Assembly (NCBI GenBank): GCA_041305385.1
Contig: JBFYLO010000011.1
Location: forward strand, 1 to 64,000
Direction: 5' to 3'
From: JAKAKT01 sp041305385
GTDB taxonomy: Archaea; Micrarchaeota; Micrarchaeia; Burarchaeales; JAKAKT01
Length of the DNA: 64,000 nt
In this document: positions 8,966-17,402 of the stretch, piece after piece
Position numbering within the stretch: the stretch's first letter is position 1
Layout of the letters: each line of letters starts with the position of its first letter
The notes under the pieces: model-generated
What the model saw: only the letters and a program-made list of their open reading frames with translations
The model's database searches: none
What the model was told of the DNA's origin: nothing
Translations under genes and position numbers: made by a program

Positions 8966-9754
8966 TTAAATCCCGCTCAGTTTTTCAGGAAGTTCTGTTA
9001 TTGAGTTCAAAACGAGCTTCGGCTTGTAATCCGGGCCAGCCTTCTCAACGTCCTCCTTGCTCGAGGCTCCGGTCAGCACCAAAACTGTGTAGAGACCCAT
9101 GTCATTGCCCCCGAGAATGTCGGTCTCGAGCCTGTCTCCAACGAGGAGTGTTTCCTCGGCTTTTGTCCCGAGTTCTTTCAGCGCCTGCTCGAACATCAGC
9201 AAATACGGCTTCCCAACAACGATGTCTGGCTTCCTCTGGGCGGCCCAGACAAGGGAGGCGACCATCGAGCCAGCCCCGGGGAGCGGCCCGCTCTCAGTGG
9301 GGAGGGTTGCGTCCTCGTTTGTGGCAATGAACTTTGCGCCCCTCTTCAGGGCCCTGAACGCGATTGCCAGCTTTTCGTAGGTCAATCTCCTGTCAAGCCC
9401 GACAACCACAAAGTCCGCGCCATCGTCCATCACCAGGTCGAAGCCGGCCCTGTCCAGTTCTTCAGCCAGGCCCTCCTCCCCGATTATGAATACCCTGCCT
9501 TTCCCGTACCTCTCCTTAAGGTAGCTCGCTGCGCAATAGGCAGAGCTCATGATTTCCTCTTCCTCAACCGAGAACCCGTTCTCGAAAAGGTATTTCCTAA
9601 TCATCCTCCTGCTCCTAGTGGCGTTGTTGGTAAGGAAGCGGAGCTTCAGGCCCATGTCCCGAAGTTTCTTCACCGCAGCAGGAGCTCCGGGGACCGCGTC
9701 CCTCCCCAGCACAAGGACTCCGTCCAGGTCAATTGCAGATGCCTTGAAATCCAA
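8966..9754 (-). CDS. HAD-IIA family phosphatase (NagD/phosphoglycolate-like)
   Basis: Haloacid dehalogenase superfamily hydrolase with cap type C2. Motif I is AIDLDGVLVLG (nucleophile Asp), motif II is LRFLTNNATR, the Lys region is DIVVGKPYLLMFEQALKELG, and motif III/IV is LLVGDRLETDILGGNDMG. No ATG precedes motif I in frame after the promoter. The TATA sequence at 9784-9793 places the transcript start near 9760-9770, so TTG 9754 is the likely start and gives 262 residues, the family norm. Likely substrates are small phosphates such as phosphoglycolate, p-nitrophenyl phosphate analogues or nucleotides. Confidence 0.85.
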   Translation of the reverse strand: MDFKASAIDLDGVLVLGRDAVPGAPAAVKKLRDMGLKLRFLTNNATRSRRMIRKYLFENGFSVEEEEIMSSAYCAASYLKERYGKGRVFIIGEEGLAEELDRAGFDLVMDDGADFVVVGLDRRLTYEKLAIAFRALKRGAKFIATNEDATLPTESGPLPGAGSMVASLVWAAQRKPDIVVGKPYLLMFEQALKELGTKAEETLLVGDRLETDILGGNDMGLYTVLVLTGASSKEDVEKAGPDYKPKLVLNSITELPEKLSGI

Positions 9755-9783
9755 CCAATCACTCGAGAGAAATGGGCATAGAA

Positions 9784-9793
9784 AGATATTTAA
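9784..9793. promoter_or_regulatory. Shared bidirectional TATA region
   Basis: AGATATTTAAATCT at 9784-9797 is palindromic and lies between the divergent HAD phosphatase (TTG at 9754) and PRC-barrel gene (ATG at 9829). It is 30-40 bases from each start and can serve as TATA box in both directions. Confidence 0.5.
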
Positions 9794-9828
9794 ATCTCCC
9801 AGCGAAAATCCAGAACGAAGGTGATAGT

Positions 9829-10080
9829 ATGAGCAAATTCGTGATTGCAAAGCAGCTCGCTGGCAAAAAGCTTATTACCAACGAAGGCGAGGAGATAGGC
9901 AAGCTCGTCGACGTGAACGTGAACGAAGTAACTGGCAAACTCGAGTCCATCGTCATTGAGCCGAATCCGGACAACCCGACCGCGAGGTCACTCCACAAGA
10001 GCGACGGAATGATATTGATAAAATACAACGCAGTTCTTGCTGTTTCTGACCACATAATAGTAGACAAGAAGGGCCTCTAG
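9829..10080 (+). CDS. PRC-barrel domain protein
   Basis: 83-residue single PRC-barrel protein. The barrel begins at the N-terminus (AKQLAGKKLITNEGEEIGKL) and continues with VDVNVNEVTGKLESIVIEP, the classical pattern. Archaeal stand-alone PRC-barrels are widespread; some act in cell-division complexes with CdvB or FtsZ systems or in RNA processing, and this one cannot be assigned. Start ATG 9829 has GGTGAT just upstream; an earlier in-frame ATG at 9772 precedes the TATA box and is rejected. rnhB follows after 40 bases. Confidence 0.88.
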   Translation: MSKFVIAKQLAGKKLITNEGEEIGKLVDVNVNEVTGKLESIVIEPNPDNPTARSLHKSDGMILIKYNAVLAVSDHIIVDKKGL

Positions 10081-10120
10081 AGCCCGCTTGTTTTTATTTT
10101 TGCTCTTCCTACCCCTAGTC

Positions 10121-10771
10121 ATGGGTTTCATTGCCGGAGCTGACGAGGCGGGGAGAGGATGCTTGATAGGGCCACTGGTAATTGGGATAGCATTCGCCAA
10201 GGAGGGTTCGGAAGAGCAGATTCGCAGGCTTGGAGCAAAGGATTCGAAACTCCTCTCGCCTTCCTCTCGAACCCGCCTTTATTCCGAGCTCTCCTCAGTC
10301 TGCCGCTTCAAACTCGTCAAAATCACTGCAGAGGAGCTTAATTTACTAATGAAAACCAAGAGCCTGAACGAGATTGAGGCAATGAAGATAGCTGAGGGAA
10401 TGAAAGGGGAGGAGGTTTTGGAATTTTTCGTGGATTCCCCGGATACAATCACAAAGAGATTTGAGAAGAGAATTCGCTCGTATGGCTTCAACCCCAAAAA
10501 ACTCATCAGCGAGCACAAGGCAGACTCTAAATTCCCGATAGTTTCAGCAGCCTCGATTGCTGCGAAAGTGGAAAGAGACGAGGAACTTGAAAAAATAAAG
10601 CGCGAGGTCGGTTTCGATTTTGGGAGCGGCTATACCTCAGACGAGAGGACAATTGATTTCGTGAAAAAGAATCTCGCCAATAAGATTCTCCAAAAATATC
10701 TCCGCACCAAGTGGGTGACTCTCGACAACATGAAGCAAAGAAAGCTCGGGGATTTCGAAGAAGAGGACTAG
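10121..10771 (+). CDS. rnhB: Ribonuclease HII
   Basis: Removes RNA from RNA-DNA hybrids and single ribonucleotides from DNA. From ATG 10121 the protein starts MGFIAGADEAGRGCLIGPLV, carrying the Asp8-Glu9 pair; the third Asp is in VDSP and the fourth acidic residue lies in KFPIVSAASIAAKVERDEEL. 216 residues, normal for archaeal RNase HII. A longer frame upstream is hydrophobic and precedes the motif without conservation, so it is excluded. The C-terminus is acidic. The stop overlaps the end of the convergent SelB-like gene by four bases. Confidence 0.95.
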   Translation: MGFIAGADEAGRGCLIGPLVIGIAFAKEGSEEQIRRLGAKDSKLLSPSSRTRLYSELSSVCRFKLVKITAEELNLLMKTKSLNEIEAMKIAEGMKGEEVLEFFVDSPDTITKRFEKRIRSYGFNPKKLISEHKADSKFPIVSAASIAAKVERDEELEKIKREVGFDFGSGYTSDERTIDFVKKNLANKILQKYLRTKWVTLDNMKQRKLGDFEEED

Positions 10772-11703
10772 AGCCTCAATCTCCCAATAACCCTCAGCCC
10801 CCTGTTCGCTCCAATCAACAGAGCCGAGTCTCCTTTTTTATAGGAAAATGGCTTTATGAGCGTCAGCTTAACTTTTCCGCTCCCCCCACCCTTCACTTCC
10901 CCTGAAACTTTACCGCTCGCATACTGCATCCCATAGGAAACAAAAACATCCTCGCTTCCAGAAACAGGAGTTCTTTGGAATTTTGTCATTTCGAGCCCGC
11001 AGGAAAGTTCATCCGCAGTCTCAAACCCTTCCCCATTAACCAGCTCAACCCCCCGCTCAACATCCTCGAGATCAACTCCCTTCAAGCACAGCCCCGTCCT
11101 GTCCCCGGCGCTCGATTCCTGCACGTCCTTGTCCTGGACTTGAATGGAGCGCACAGAAGCAGTCTTGCCAGAGGGAAGAGCCCTCAACTCGCCATGCACT
11201 TTAACTGTTCCGCTCTTTACGATTCCCAGCACAACGAGCCCGACGCTTTTCACAACAAAGGCTGAATCCACAGGAACTCGGAGAGGCGAAGAGACAGCCC
11301 GGTCAATATTAACCGAATCCAGTTTTTGGAGCATGGCTGAAGCATTGTTCTCGCAAGTTTCGAATTTCTCCACAGCTGTTCCCTTTGCAATCCCCGCCAA
11401 TTCCTCTTTCGTTCCATCCCTGAAAACTACTACCCCTTTCATCCCAAGCGAATCAAGGGCGACAATGCATTCCCCAATCTCCTTGCTCACTCCATCGAAA
11501 ACAAGCAATGCAATGTCTGAGGAGTTCAGGCAATGGAGGAGCGAGACCAGTTTTTCTGGATAAAGGCTCGGCTCATACAAGCAAAGGACCGAATCATCAG
11601 TTTTCCTGTTGTAAATGGTATAATCGCTCGCTGTGCCCTTCTTTGCGAGTTTTCCCGCAGTCTCAAATTTCAGGTCTATTACGGTGACACCCAAGTTTCG
11701 CAT
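10768..11703 (-). CDS. SelB-like translational GTPase paralogue lacking the GTP-binding motifs
   Basis: 311 residues with an EF-Tu/SelB-like layout: a degenerate G-like domain (about 1-130), a beta-barrel domain 2 (SPLRVPVDSAFVVKSVGLVV, then VLGIVKSGTVKVHGELRALP) and domain 3. The P-loop GxxxxGKS/T, the DxxG and the NKxD motifs of translational GTPases are absent; the N-terminus reads VTVIDLKFETAGKLAKKGTA where a SelB would have GHVDHGKT. Archaeal SelB-like proteins that have lost nucleotide-binding residues are a known family (aSelBL); the assignment follows from domain order and this loss. The function is unknown. Selenocysteine machinery is not seen in the window. Confidence 0.8.
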   Translation of the reverse strand: MRNLGVTVIDLKFETAGKLAKKGTASDYTIYNRKTDDSVLCLYEPSLYPEKLVSLLHCLNSSDIALLVFDGVSKEIGECIVALDSLGMKGVVVFRDGTKEELAGIAKGTAVEKFETCENNASAMLQKLDSVNIDRAVSSPLRVPVDSAFVVKSVGLVVLGIVKSGTVKVHGELRALPSGKTASVRSIQVQDKDVQESSAGDRTGLCLKGVDLEDVERGVELVNGEGFETADELSCGLEMTKFQRTPVSGSEDVFVSYGMQYASGKVSGEVKGGGSGKVKLTLIKPFSYKKGDSALLIGANRGLRVIGRLRL

Positions 11704-11731
11704 GGGAACGTTCTAGAGGAGAAAATTATTA

Positions 11732-13051
11732 TTAGTTCCCAAGCTCCCCGTGAACTCTCACTAAGAATTCGTTCAGCTTCCCAGGCTCGAGCTTCCCGCC
11801 AGCAGCGATGTTGTGCCCTCCCCCCAAGCCAATCCCCTCAGTCGCGGCGTGCAAGAGCTTCGAGAGATTAACTCCCTCCTTAATGAGCTTCTGCGTGGCC
11901 CTGCCTGAAATCTTTATGCTTCCTTCATCGTAAAATGCGATTGCAATTATCGGCTTGTCCCTGCTTATAACCGAATACAGCATCCCGGCTACGACCCCGA
12001 TAATCCCGTCCTCAATTACTCCCCGTCCATCCAAAAAGTAGAACTTTCCATAGTCCTCAACAGCATTCCGCCCATATTCAATGCCGTCCCTCAGGGCTTT
12101 CCTGTGCTTCAGCAGAAGGGCGCTCGCTTCCTTGTAGGCTCCCTCCTCGCCAAGGCAAACCCCTACCCCGACCTCGGGCTTCCCGTGCCTCCCGCAGGCA
12201 TTAATCAAAGTGGAGAATTCCTTCGCATCCGAGAGCTCGGTTCCAGCCGGCCTTCTAGGGAGCCCATAAACCTCCCCAATCAGTTCGCTGGCACTGTGGC
12301 CCTTCCCTACAGAATAAAGGTGCTTCACAAGCCCGCTCACAAATGTTTTTTTCTCCTCCCTGCTCAGTTCCCCGTATTTCCTCCAGTTTTCCCCTTGCTT
12401 GGGCTCAATCCCGATGTCAGCGAGAAATGTTCCGGCTTTCTCCTCGCTCCCGGTTATCCCAGGCAAGTAGGGTTCGGTGCAGTAGGCAAGAAAAGAAACT
12501 AGCGGCCTGCTCACCCTTCCGAAGAGCCTCAAGTCCTGCTCGCAAGTTATTTCACCAGCCTCAACTCCCTGCTCGAGCACTTTCCTGTTCCAGCCAATGA
12601 ACGGGTCCTGCATGTCCCCAACTGAGCCAACGATTGCGAGGTCCGCAAGGGAAGGCTCGCTGAAAACCAGGTAAGCGGTGCTCGAAGCAGACAGCTCCTT
12701 CCCGCCGTCAATTCCGAAAATGAAGGGGTTCACCTGGAGCACCTTACTATCATTGGCCTGGTGGTGGTCTATTATCAGCACTTCCGAATCAGGCAGGAGC
12801 TCCCCAATCCTCTCCCCCATCGCCCCGCCAAAATCAACGAAAACAATTTCGCGCTCACCCCTCAGCCCCTTCACAATCCCCTCATCGAGGCTCCTGAAAG
12901 TTCTATTCTGAGGGTCCTTCCCCATCCCCATGAGTCCTTTCTTCACAAGCGAGCCAGAGCAAACCCCATCGCAGTCGTAGTGGTTGACAATGAGAGGATT
13001 CTTCATTCTCGCAAGAAACTCTCGCCCCTCTTTGCACCTGTCCTCGAACAT
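11732..13051 (-). CDS. DHH-family phosphoesterase (archaeal RecJ-like)
   Basis: 439-residue DHH/DHHA1 protein. Motif I is NHYDCDGVCSG, motif II ends VFVDFGG, the DHH motif is LIIDHHQAND, and the C-terminal DHHA1 glycine motif is IGLGGGHNIAAGG. These residues bind two metal ions. Related archaeal proteins are RecJ/GAN-like exonucleases associated with the replisome, or oligonucleotide phosphodiesterases. A TTTAAATATT box is about 27 bases from ATG 13051, suggesting a leaderless mRNA. Upstream lies the cloverleaf element at 13088-13200. Confidence 0.88.
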   Translation of the reverse strand: MFEDRCKEGREFLARMKNPLIVNHYDCDGVCSGSLVKKGLMGMGKDPQNRTFRSLDEGIVKGLRGEREIVFVDFGGAMGERIGELLPDSEVLIIDHHQANDSKVLQVNPFIFGIDGGKELSASSTAYLVFSEPSLADLAIVGSVGDMQDPFIGWNRKVLEQGVEAGEITCEQDLRLFGRVSRPLVSFLAYCTEPYLPGITGSEEKAGTFLADIGIEPKQGENWRKYGELSREEKKTFVSGLVKHLYSVGKGHSASELIGEVYGLPRRPAGTELSDAKEFSTLINACGRHGKPEVGVGVCLGEEGAYKEASALLLKHRKALRDGIEYGRNAVEDYGKFYFLDGRGVIEDGIIGVVAGMLYSVISRDKPIIAIAFYDEGSIKISGRATQKLIKEGVNLSKLLHAATEGIGLGGGHNIAAGGKLEPGKLNEFLVRVHGELGN

Positions 13052-13087
13052 ACATTAACTTCGCCAAAGAAAATATTTAAACCGGTC

Positions 13088-13200
13088 AGGGCAGCAGGTG
13101 CCGCGGCGCTTGCAGTCTCGCCCTCGGCCGTCTGCAAGCGGCCGCCCCCGAGGGCTGGCCGAGCCATCCGGATGGCTCGCCGCAATTGGCACTGCTGCCT
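13088..13200. repeat. Cloverleaf intergenic element, copy 1
   Basis: GC-rich element with a paired outer stem: GGCAGCA (13090-13096) with TGCTGCC (13193-13199), GTGCC (13098-13102) with GGCAC (13188-13192), and GCGGC (13103-13107) with GCCGC (13179-13183). Inside stand three adjacent hairpins. The first is GCTTGCAG/CTGCAAGC with a 16-base loop (13108-13139). The second is a weaker GGCC/GGCC stem (13140-13160). The third is a perfect 18-base palindrome (13161-13178). Loop 1 CCCTCGG could also pair with CCGAGGG at 13148-13154. It sits between divergent genes, just before the TATA box of the + strand gene. Confidence 0.75.
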
Positions 13201-13203
13201 AAG

Positions 13204-13213
13204 GTATTTAAAT
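13204..13213 (+). promoter_or_regulatory. TATA box for the small membrane-protein pair
   Basis: GTATTTAAAT lies directly after the cloverleaf element and about 36 bases before ATG 13245, which has GGTGGTAAG upstream. The element therefore occupies the BRE and upstream region of this promoter. Confidence 0.55.
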
Positions 13214-13244
13214 CCCGAGAGTCCAGAGTTCTACTGGTGGTAAG

Positions 13245-13460
13245 ATGAAAAGCCCAGCAGGCTTCTTGCTCGAAGTTATCGGTGCAGTCCTAGTGGTTGC
13301 TTCCATTGCAGCAGCAGGACCGGCAATCGGTTCAATAATAGGCGGAACCACGAATGCAGTTTCCGATGTTCTAGGGGTGGTGTTCCTCGCCATAGCGGGG
13401 GTGGTGGGATTTGCCCTTGGTCTGTTCATGCACAAGATTGAGGCACTCGCAGGTGAGTAG
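13245..13460 (+). CDS. Small two-helix membrane protein
   Basis: 71 residues with two hydrophobic segments (about 8-30 and 39-62) joined by a Gly/Ser-rich loop containing GSIIGGTTNAVSD; the short C-terminal tail is HKIEALAGE. Composition resembles a small pore, holin-like or pilus-associated subunit, but no family is recognised. Its TAG stop touches the ATG of the next gene, so the two are translationally coupled. Confidence 0.65.
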   Translation: MKSPAGFLLEVIGAVLVVASIAAAGPAIGSIIGGTTNAVSDVLGVVFLAIAGVVGFALGLFMHKIEALAGE

Positions 13461-13676
13461 ATGAAAACAAAATTCGCACTCGCATCGCTAATGCTTCCAG
13501 CTCTTTCTTTCGCCCAGAACGCGACCGCAGTTGCAACCCCCTATATCTCGCCCTATTACCCGCTTATAACCAGCCCATACCTCGCAGCAACCCTCACCCT
13601 GCTCCGGGACATCACGATAATTGTCGTGCTCTGCGTGATTCTCTTCAAGCAGTTCGAGGGGAAAGAGAAGAAATAG
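13461..13676 (+). CDS. Small secreted/membrane protein with signal peptide
   Basis: 71 residues. The N-terminus MKTKFALASLMLPALSFAQN looks like a cleavable signal peptide ending in an AXA-like site. A short exported Tyr/Pro-rich segment (YISPYYPLITSPY) and one transmembrane helix (about 43-62) with a Lys-rich cytoplasmic tail follow. It is fused by stop-start contact to the preceding small membrane protein and is probably its partner. Function unknown. Confidence 0.62.
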   Translation: MKTKFALASLMLPALSFAQNATAVATPYISPYYPLITSPYLAATLTLLRDITIIVVLCVILFKQFEGKEKK

Positions 13677-13718
13677 TTACCGCATCCTGCCAAAGAACAA
13701 TCTTCTGGCCCGAGCTTC

Positions 13719-14837
13719 TTAACCGAACATCCTGTCGAAGAATCCCTTCCTTTCCTTTTCTTCAGAGTCCCCGATTTTCTTCAGCGCTTCCTTCTGCTCA
13801 TCGGTCAATTTAGTCGGAGTCCTCAAAATTACCCGGACAATCAGGTCCCCGCTTCCCCTTCCCCGGATTCTCGTCATCCCCTGCCCCCTTAACCTAAAGA
13901 GGGTGTGGGTTTGGGTTCCAGCAGGAACAGTGAGTGTCGCTTTCCCCTCAAGAGTGGGAACCTCAACTTCCCCACCGAGCGCCGCCTTTCCAAATGAGAC
14001 GGGTACCTCGCAATAGAGGTCATCGCCATCGCGCTTGAAGAACTCGTGGGGCGCCACGTGAACCACCACATACAAATCCCCAGATTCTCCACCGTCATAA
14101 TTCCCTTGCCCGCTCAGCCTCAAATAAGCCCCATCCTCGATTCCAGCAGGGATTTTTACAGTAATCCTATCCTCTCTCCGAATGCTTCCGCTTCCGCCGC
14201 ATTTCTTGCATGGCTTTTCGGGAATCGAGCCAGTTCCCCCGCATTTTTCGCAGTCAGAGACTGTCATAAATTGCGCAAAACCCATCCTTCTGGCACTTCG
14301 AACTTTTCCTCTCCCCCCGCATTTCGAGCAAGTCACCCGCTTTCCCCCAAGCGACCCGGTTCCCCTGCACTCGCCGCAAGGCCCATTCCTGGGAACCATC
14401 ACTTCCTGCTCAATCCCTGTTCCTGCCTGCTCCAAAGTGATTTGGACATCATAGCGGAGGTCATTATTTCTCCTTCTTCCCCCTCCGCCCATCCCGAAAA
14501 ACGATTCGAAGATGTCCCCGCCAAAGCTCCCCCCAGAATCCCCGAAACCGAACTCCCTGAAAACATCCTCGAAGTTTACGTTCCTGAAGATGTCCTCCTG
14601 GGAGTACATCCGGTCAAAGCCCGCATGCCCGAACTGGTCATATTGTGCTCTCTTCTGGGCATCCGAGAGTACAGCGTAGGCCTCTGAAATCTCCTTGAAT
14701 CTCTCCCCAGCCCCGGAATCCTTGTTCCTGTCAGGGTGGTACTGGAGGGCGAGCTTCCTGTAGGCGGTTTTTATCTCATCCAGCGGGGCTGTTTTCGAAA
14801 CTCCCAGGATTTCGTAGTAATCTTTCTTGGTAGTCAT
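13719..14837 (-). CDS. dnaJ: Chaperone DnaJ (Hsp40)
   Basis: Co-chaperone that stimulates DnaK ATP hydrolysis and delivers substrates. The J domain at residues 6-70 has the HPD motif at 34-36. A Gly/Phe-rich region with GFGDSGGSFGGD follows. The Zn-binding region has four CxxCxGxG repeats (CGECRGTG, CSKCGGRG, CEKCGGTG, CKKCGGSG), then the C-terminal substrate domains. 372 residues, a complete type I DnaJ. It lies 11 bases downstream of dnaK on the same strand. Archaeal DnaJ/DnaK/GrpE sets are generally of bacterial origin. Confidence 0.97.
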   Translation of the reverse strand: MTTKKDYYEILGVSKTAPLDEIKTAYRKLALQYHPDRNKDSGAGERFKEISEAYAVLSDAQKRAQYDQFGHAGFDRMYSQEDIFRNVNFEDVFREFGFGDSGGSFGGDIFESFFGMGGGGRRRNNDLRYDVQITLEQAGTGIEQEVMVPRNGPCGECRGTGSLGGKRVTCSKCGGRGKVRSARRMGFAQFMTVSDCEKCGGTGSIPEKPCKKCGGSGSIRREDRITVKIPAGIEDGAYLRLSGQGNYDGGESGDLYVVVHVAPHEFFKRDGDDLYCEVPVSFGKAALGGEVEVPTLEGKATLTVPAGTQTHTLFRLRGQGMTRIRGRGSGDLIVRVILRTPTKLTDEQKEALKKIGDSEEKERKGFFDRMFG

Positions 14838-14848
14838 TTGGGAGTCCC

Positions 14849-16732
14849 CTATTTCTTGTCATTCACCTTGTAATCCGCATCGTAGACATTGTCCCCGCCA
14901 GGTCCGTAATTGCCCTTGAAGCTGTCGCTTCCTCCACTGGCTCCCGGGCCTGCGGAGCCCCCGCCCCCGCTTCCGCCAGCACCTGCGCTTCCCTGGTACA
15001 TAGAACCCCCGGCCTTCTGCATCACGTCCTTTAGTGCGTCTCTCCTAATTTTCACCTGCGCAATGTCCTGGCCTTGGAGCGCTTTCTTTAGGTCTTCAGT
15101 CTTCTCAGAGACTTCCTTCTTCAGGTCTGCTGAAAGCTTTTCCCCATATTCCTTGAGCATCTTCTCAGCAGTATACACCAAGGTTTCCGCTTCATTCTTG
15201 GTCTCAGCCTGCTCGCGAACCTCCTTGTCCTTCTCCTCGAACTTCTTTGCCTGTTCCATCATCTTCTCGACATCCTCCTTCGAGAGCTTGTTCGGGGCCA
15301 TAATGGTGATTTTCTGCTCCTTCCCAGTCCCCTTGTCCTTCGCAGAGACGCTGAGAATCCCGTTTGCGTCTATGTCGAAGGCGACCTCCACCTGGGGCAC
15401 CCCCCTCTGGGCAGGCGGAATCCCGTCCAGCCTGAAGTTGCCGAGCTCGACGTTGTCGCGAGCCATTGCCCGCTCCCCCTGGAGGACATGGATGTCGACG
15501 CTGGTCTGGAAATCAGCAGCAGTCGAGAACACCTGGGTTTTCTTTGTCGGGATGGTTGTGTTCCTGTCGATGAGCTTGGTCATGACTCCCCCAAGGGTTT
15601 CAAGCCCCAGCGAAAGCGGCGTCACATCGAGCAGCAGTATGTCCCGCACTTCCCCACCGAGCACGCCTGCCTGAATCGCAGCGCCGAAAGCCACGCACTC
15701 CATGGGGTCGACTCCCCCTTCTGCTTTCTTGCCAAGCATGCTCTCAACGAAACGCTGCACAATCGGCATTCTGGTCGGCCCGCCCACGAGAATCACCCTT
15801 CCGATATCATTTGGGGTAACCTTCGCATCAGCGAGCGCCTGTTCAACCGAGCCCCTGCACCTCCGAATCAGCGGTTCGACAATCTCCTCGAGTTTTGCCC
15901 TGGTGAAATCGAACACAAAGTGCTTCGGCCCGCTCGAGTCCGCGCTTATAAACGGCAAATTAATCTGCGAGTTCAAGGTTGTCGAAAGCTCAATCTTGGC
16001 CTTCTCAGCAGCCTCTCGAAGCCTCGTATTAGCAACCGGGTCTTTGGATAAGTCCAGTCCTGTCTCTCCCTTGTAGTAAGCAACAAGGTAGTCGACAATC
16101 GTCCTGTCCATGTCCGTTCCGCCCAGCTGGGTGTCCCCGCTCGTGGACTTGACCTCGAATACCCCGCCTCCGAACTCCATTACCGTTACATCGAGAGTCC
16201 CGCCCCCAAGGTCGAAGACCAGGATTTTCTGCTCCTTCCCGGCTTTGTCAAGCCCATAGGCGAGCGAGGCAGCAGTCGGCTCGTTGATTATCCTGACTAC
16301 ATCCAGCCCAGCTATCGCTCCGGCATCCTTTGTCGCCTGCCTCTGGTTGTCATCGAAATAGGCAGGAACAGTTATCACCGCCTTCTCGACCTTGTCCCCA
16401 AGGAACGCCTCCGCGTCCCGCTTAATCTTCTGCAATATGAAGGCCGAAATCTGCTGTGGGGTATACTCCTTCCCATAAACCTTGTACCTGTAATCAGTCC
16501 CCATTTTCCTCTTCGCAGCCATCACCGTTCCTTCTGGGTTGGTAACTGCCTGCCTTCTCGCCGGCTCGCCAACCAGCATCTGCCCGTCCTTGGTAAAGGC
16601 GACAAATGAAGGGAAGGCCTTCCCAGCCACTGTAGTTCCCTCTGCGCTTGGAATAAGCCTCGGCCTGCCTCCCTCAAGGACAGCAGCAGCCGAGTTCGAA
16701 GTTCCAAGGTCAATTCCGATTATTTTTCCCAT
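14849..16732 (-). CDS. dnaK: Chaperone DnaK (Hsp70)
   Basis: ATP-dependent folding chaperone. From ATG 16732 it starts MGKIIGIDLGTSNSAAAVLE, followed by the nucleotide-binding domain with AVITVPAYFDDNQRQATKDA, IINEPTAASLAYGLDK and VFDLGGGTLDVTVME. The linker DILLLDVTPLSLG leads into the substrate domain and helical lid, then a Gly/Ser-rich tail. 627 residues. GAGGTG sits six bases before the chosen ATG; the seven codons upstream in frame are not conserved. A hairpin with a T run separates it from grpE, so it may be transcribed partly by read-through. Confidence 0.97.
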   Translation of the reverse strand: MGKIIGIDLGTSNSAAAVLEGGRPRLIPSAEGTTVAGKAFPSFVAFTKDGQMLVGEPARRQAVTNPEGTVMAAKRKMGTDYRYKVYGKEYTPQQISAFILQKIKRDAEAFLGDKVEKAVITVPAYFDDNQRQATKDAGAIAGLDVVRIINEPTAASLAYGLDKAGKEQKILVFDLGGGTLDVTVMEFGGGVFEVKSTSGDTQLGGTDMDRTIVDYLVAYYKGETGLDLSKDPVANTRLREAAEKAKIELSTTLNSQINLPFISADSSGPKHFVFDFTRAKLEEIVEPLIRRCRGSVEQALADAKVTPNDIGRVILVGGPTRMPIVQRFVESMLGKKAEGGVDPMECVAFGAAIQAGVLGGEVRDILLLDVTPLSLGLETLGGVMTKLIDRNTTIPTKKTQVFSTAADFQTSVDIHVLQGERAMARDNVELGNFRLDGIPPAQRGVPQVEVAFDIDANGILSVSAKDKGTGKEQKITIMAPNKLSKEDVEKMMEQAKKFEEKDKEVREQAETKNEAETLVYTAEKMLKEYGEKLSADLKKEVSEKTEDLKKALQGQDIAQVKIRRDALKDVMQKAGGSMYQGSAGAGGSGGGGSAGPGASGGSDSFKGNYGPGGDNVYDADYKVNDKK

Positions 16733-16772
16733 ATTCAACACCTCTAAACGCAAGTTTTTTCCAGGCTCGCAA

Positions 16773-16833
16773 CAAAAAAATCCAACTGCCCGAGTTCTCG
16801 AGGCATCCCGAGATGCCTGTTTTCGAGCCGGGC
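16773..16833 (-). terminator. Hairpin with T run between grpE and dnaK
   Basis: GCCCG at 16788-16792 pairs with CGGGC at 16829-16833 and encloses a TTCTCGAGGCATC/GATGCCTGTTTTCGA-like inner stem with a CCGA loop. On the minus strand it is followed by seven T residues (16774-16780), as in an intrinsic terminator. T residues also follow on the plus side. Since dnaK is downstream on the same strand, it would attenuate or insulate grpE transcription, or mark an RNA processing site. Confidence 0.5.
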
Positions 16834-16853
16834 GAGCATTTTTTTGTTTTGTC

Positions 16854-17402
16854 TCACCTAGCTTTCTCCTCTTCAGCAGGCTTCCTCGTCACGCTCACCA
16901 TGGCGTGCCTGAGAATCCGCCCGTTGTAAATGTATCCCTTCCTCATCTCCTTTGCGACAACCCCCTCTCCCCCCTCGCTTTCGACCATCTCGACCGCATC
17001 GCACCGGTCAGGGTCGAACTTCTTCCCAAGGCATACTATGGGCTCCACGCCCTCCCCCTCTAAGAGGTCCTCCAGCTTCTTGTGCAGGAGGCGGATGCCG
17101 TTCCGCAGCTCGCTCTCGCTGCTTGCGTGCATATGGGCCTCTGCGGCCTCGAACTCGTCGGCAAGGGCTATGAGCTTTGCAAGGACTGCCCCCCTGCCCT
17201 TTTCCGAGGCCTCGCCCTTCTCCTTCTCCGTCCGTTTCTGGTAGTTCTCGAACTCCGCCTGAAGCCTCTTCAGGTCATTCACGAGCTCCGAGTTTTCCTT
17301 TTTCAATCCCTCGGCCTCGCTTTCCCCGGTTTCGAGAGCCACCTTGTCCTCCCCTTCTCCGCACTCAGCCCGCTCTTTCTGTTGATTCTCCCCTTCGACC
17401 AT
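16854..17402 (-). CDS. grpE: GrpE nucleotide exchange factor
   Basis: Promotes ADP release from DnaK. The 182-residue protein has an acidic N-terminus, a long coiled coil (about 40-95) and a C-terminal beta domain with GVEPIVCLGKKFDPDRCDAV and GYIYNGRILRHAMVSVTRKP, matching the GrpE signature. ATG 17402 overlaps the stop of the upstream HTH gene, so it is translationally coupled to its probable regulator. Confidence 0.95.
   Translation of the reverse strand: MVEGENQQKERAECGEGEDKVALETGESEAEGLKKENSELVNDLKRLQAEFENYQKRTEKEKGEASEKGRGAVLAKLIALADEFEAAEAHMHASSESELRNGIRLLHKKLEDLLEGEGVEPIVCLGKKFDPDRCDAVEMVESEGGEGVVAKEMRKGYIYNGRILRHAMVSVTRKPAEEEKAR

Noticed and set aside
16773..16850. Fourth cloverleaf copy
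   Set aside because: It has one long hairpin with T runs, not three arms in a junction; it fits a terminator better.
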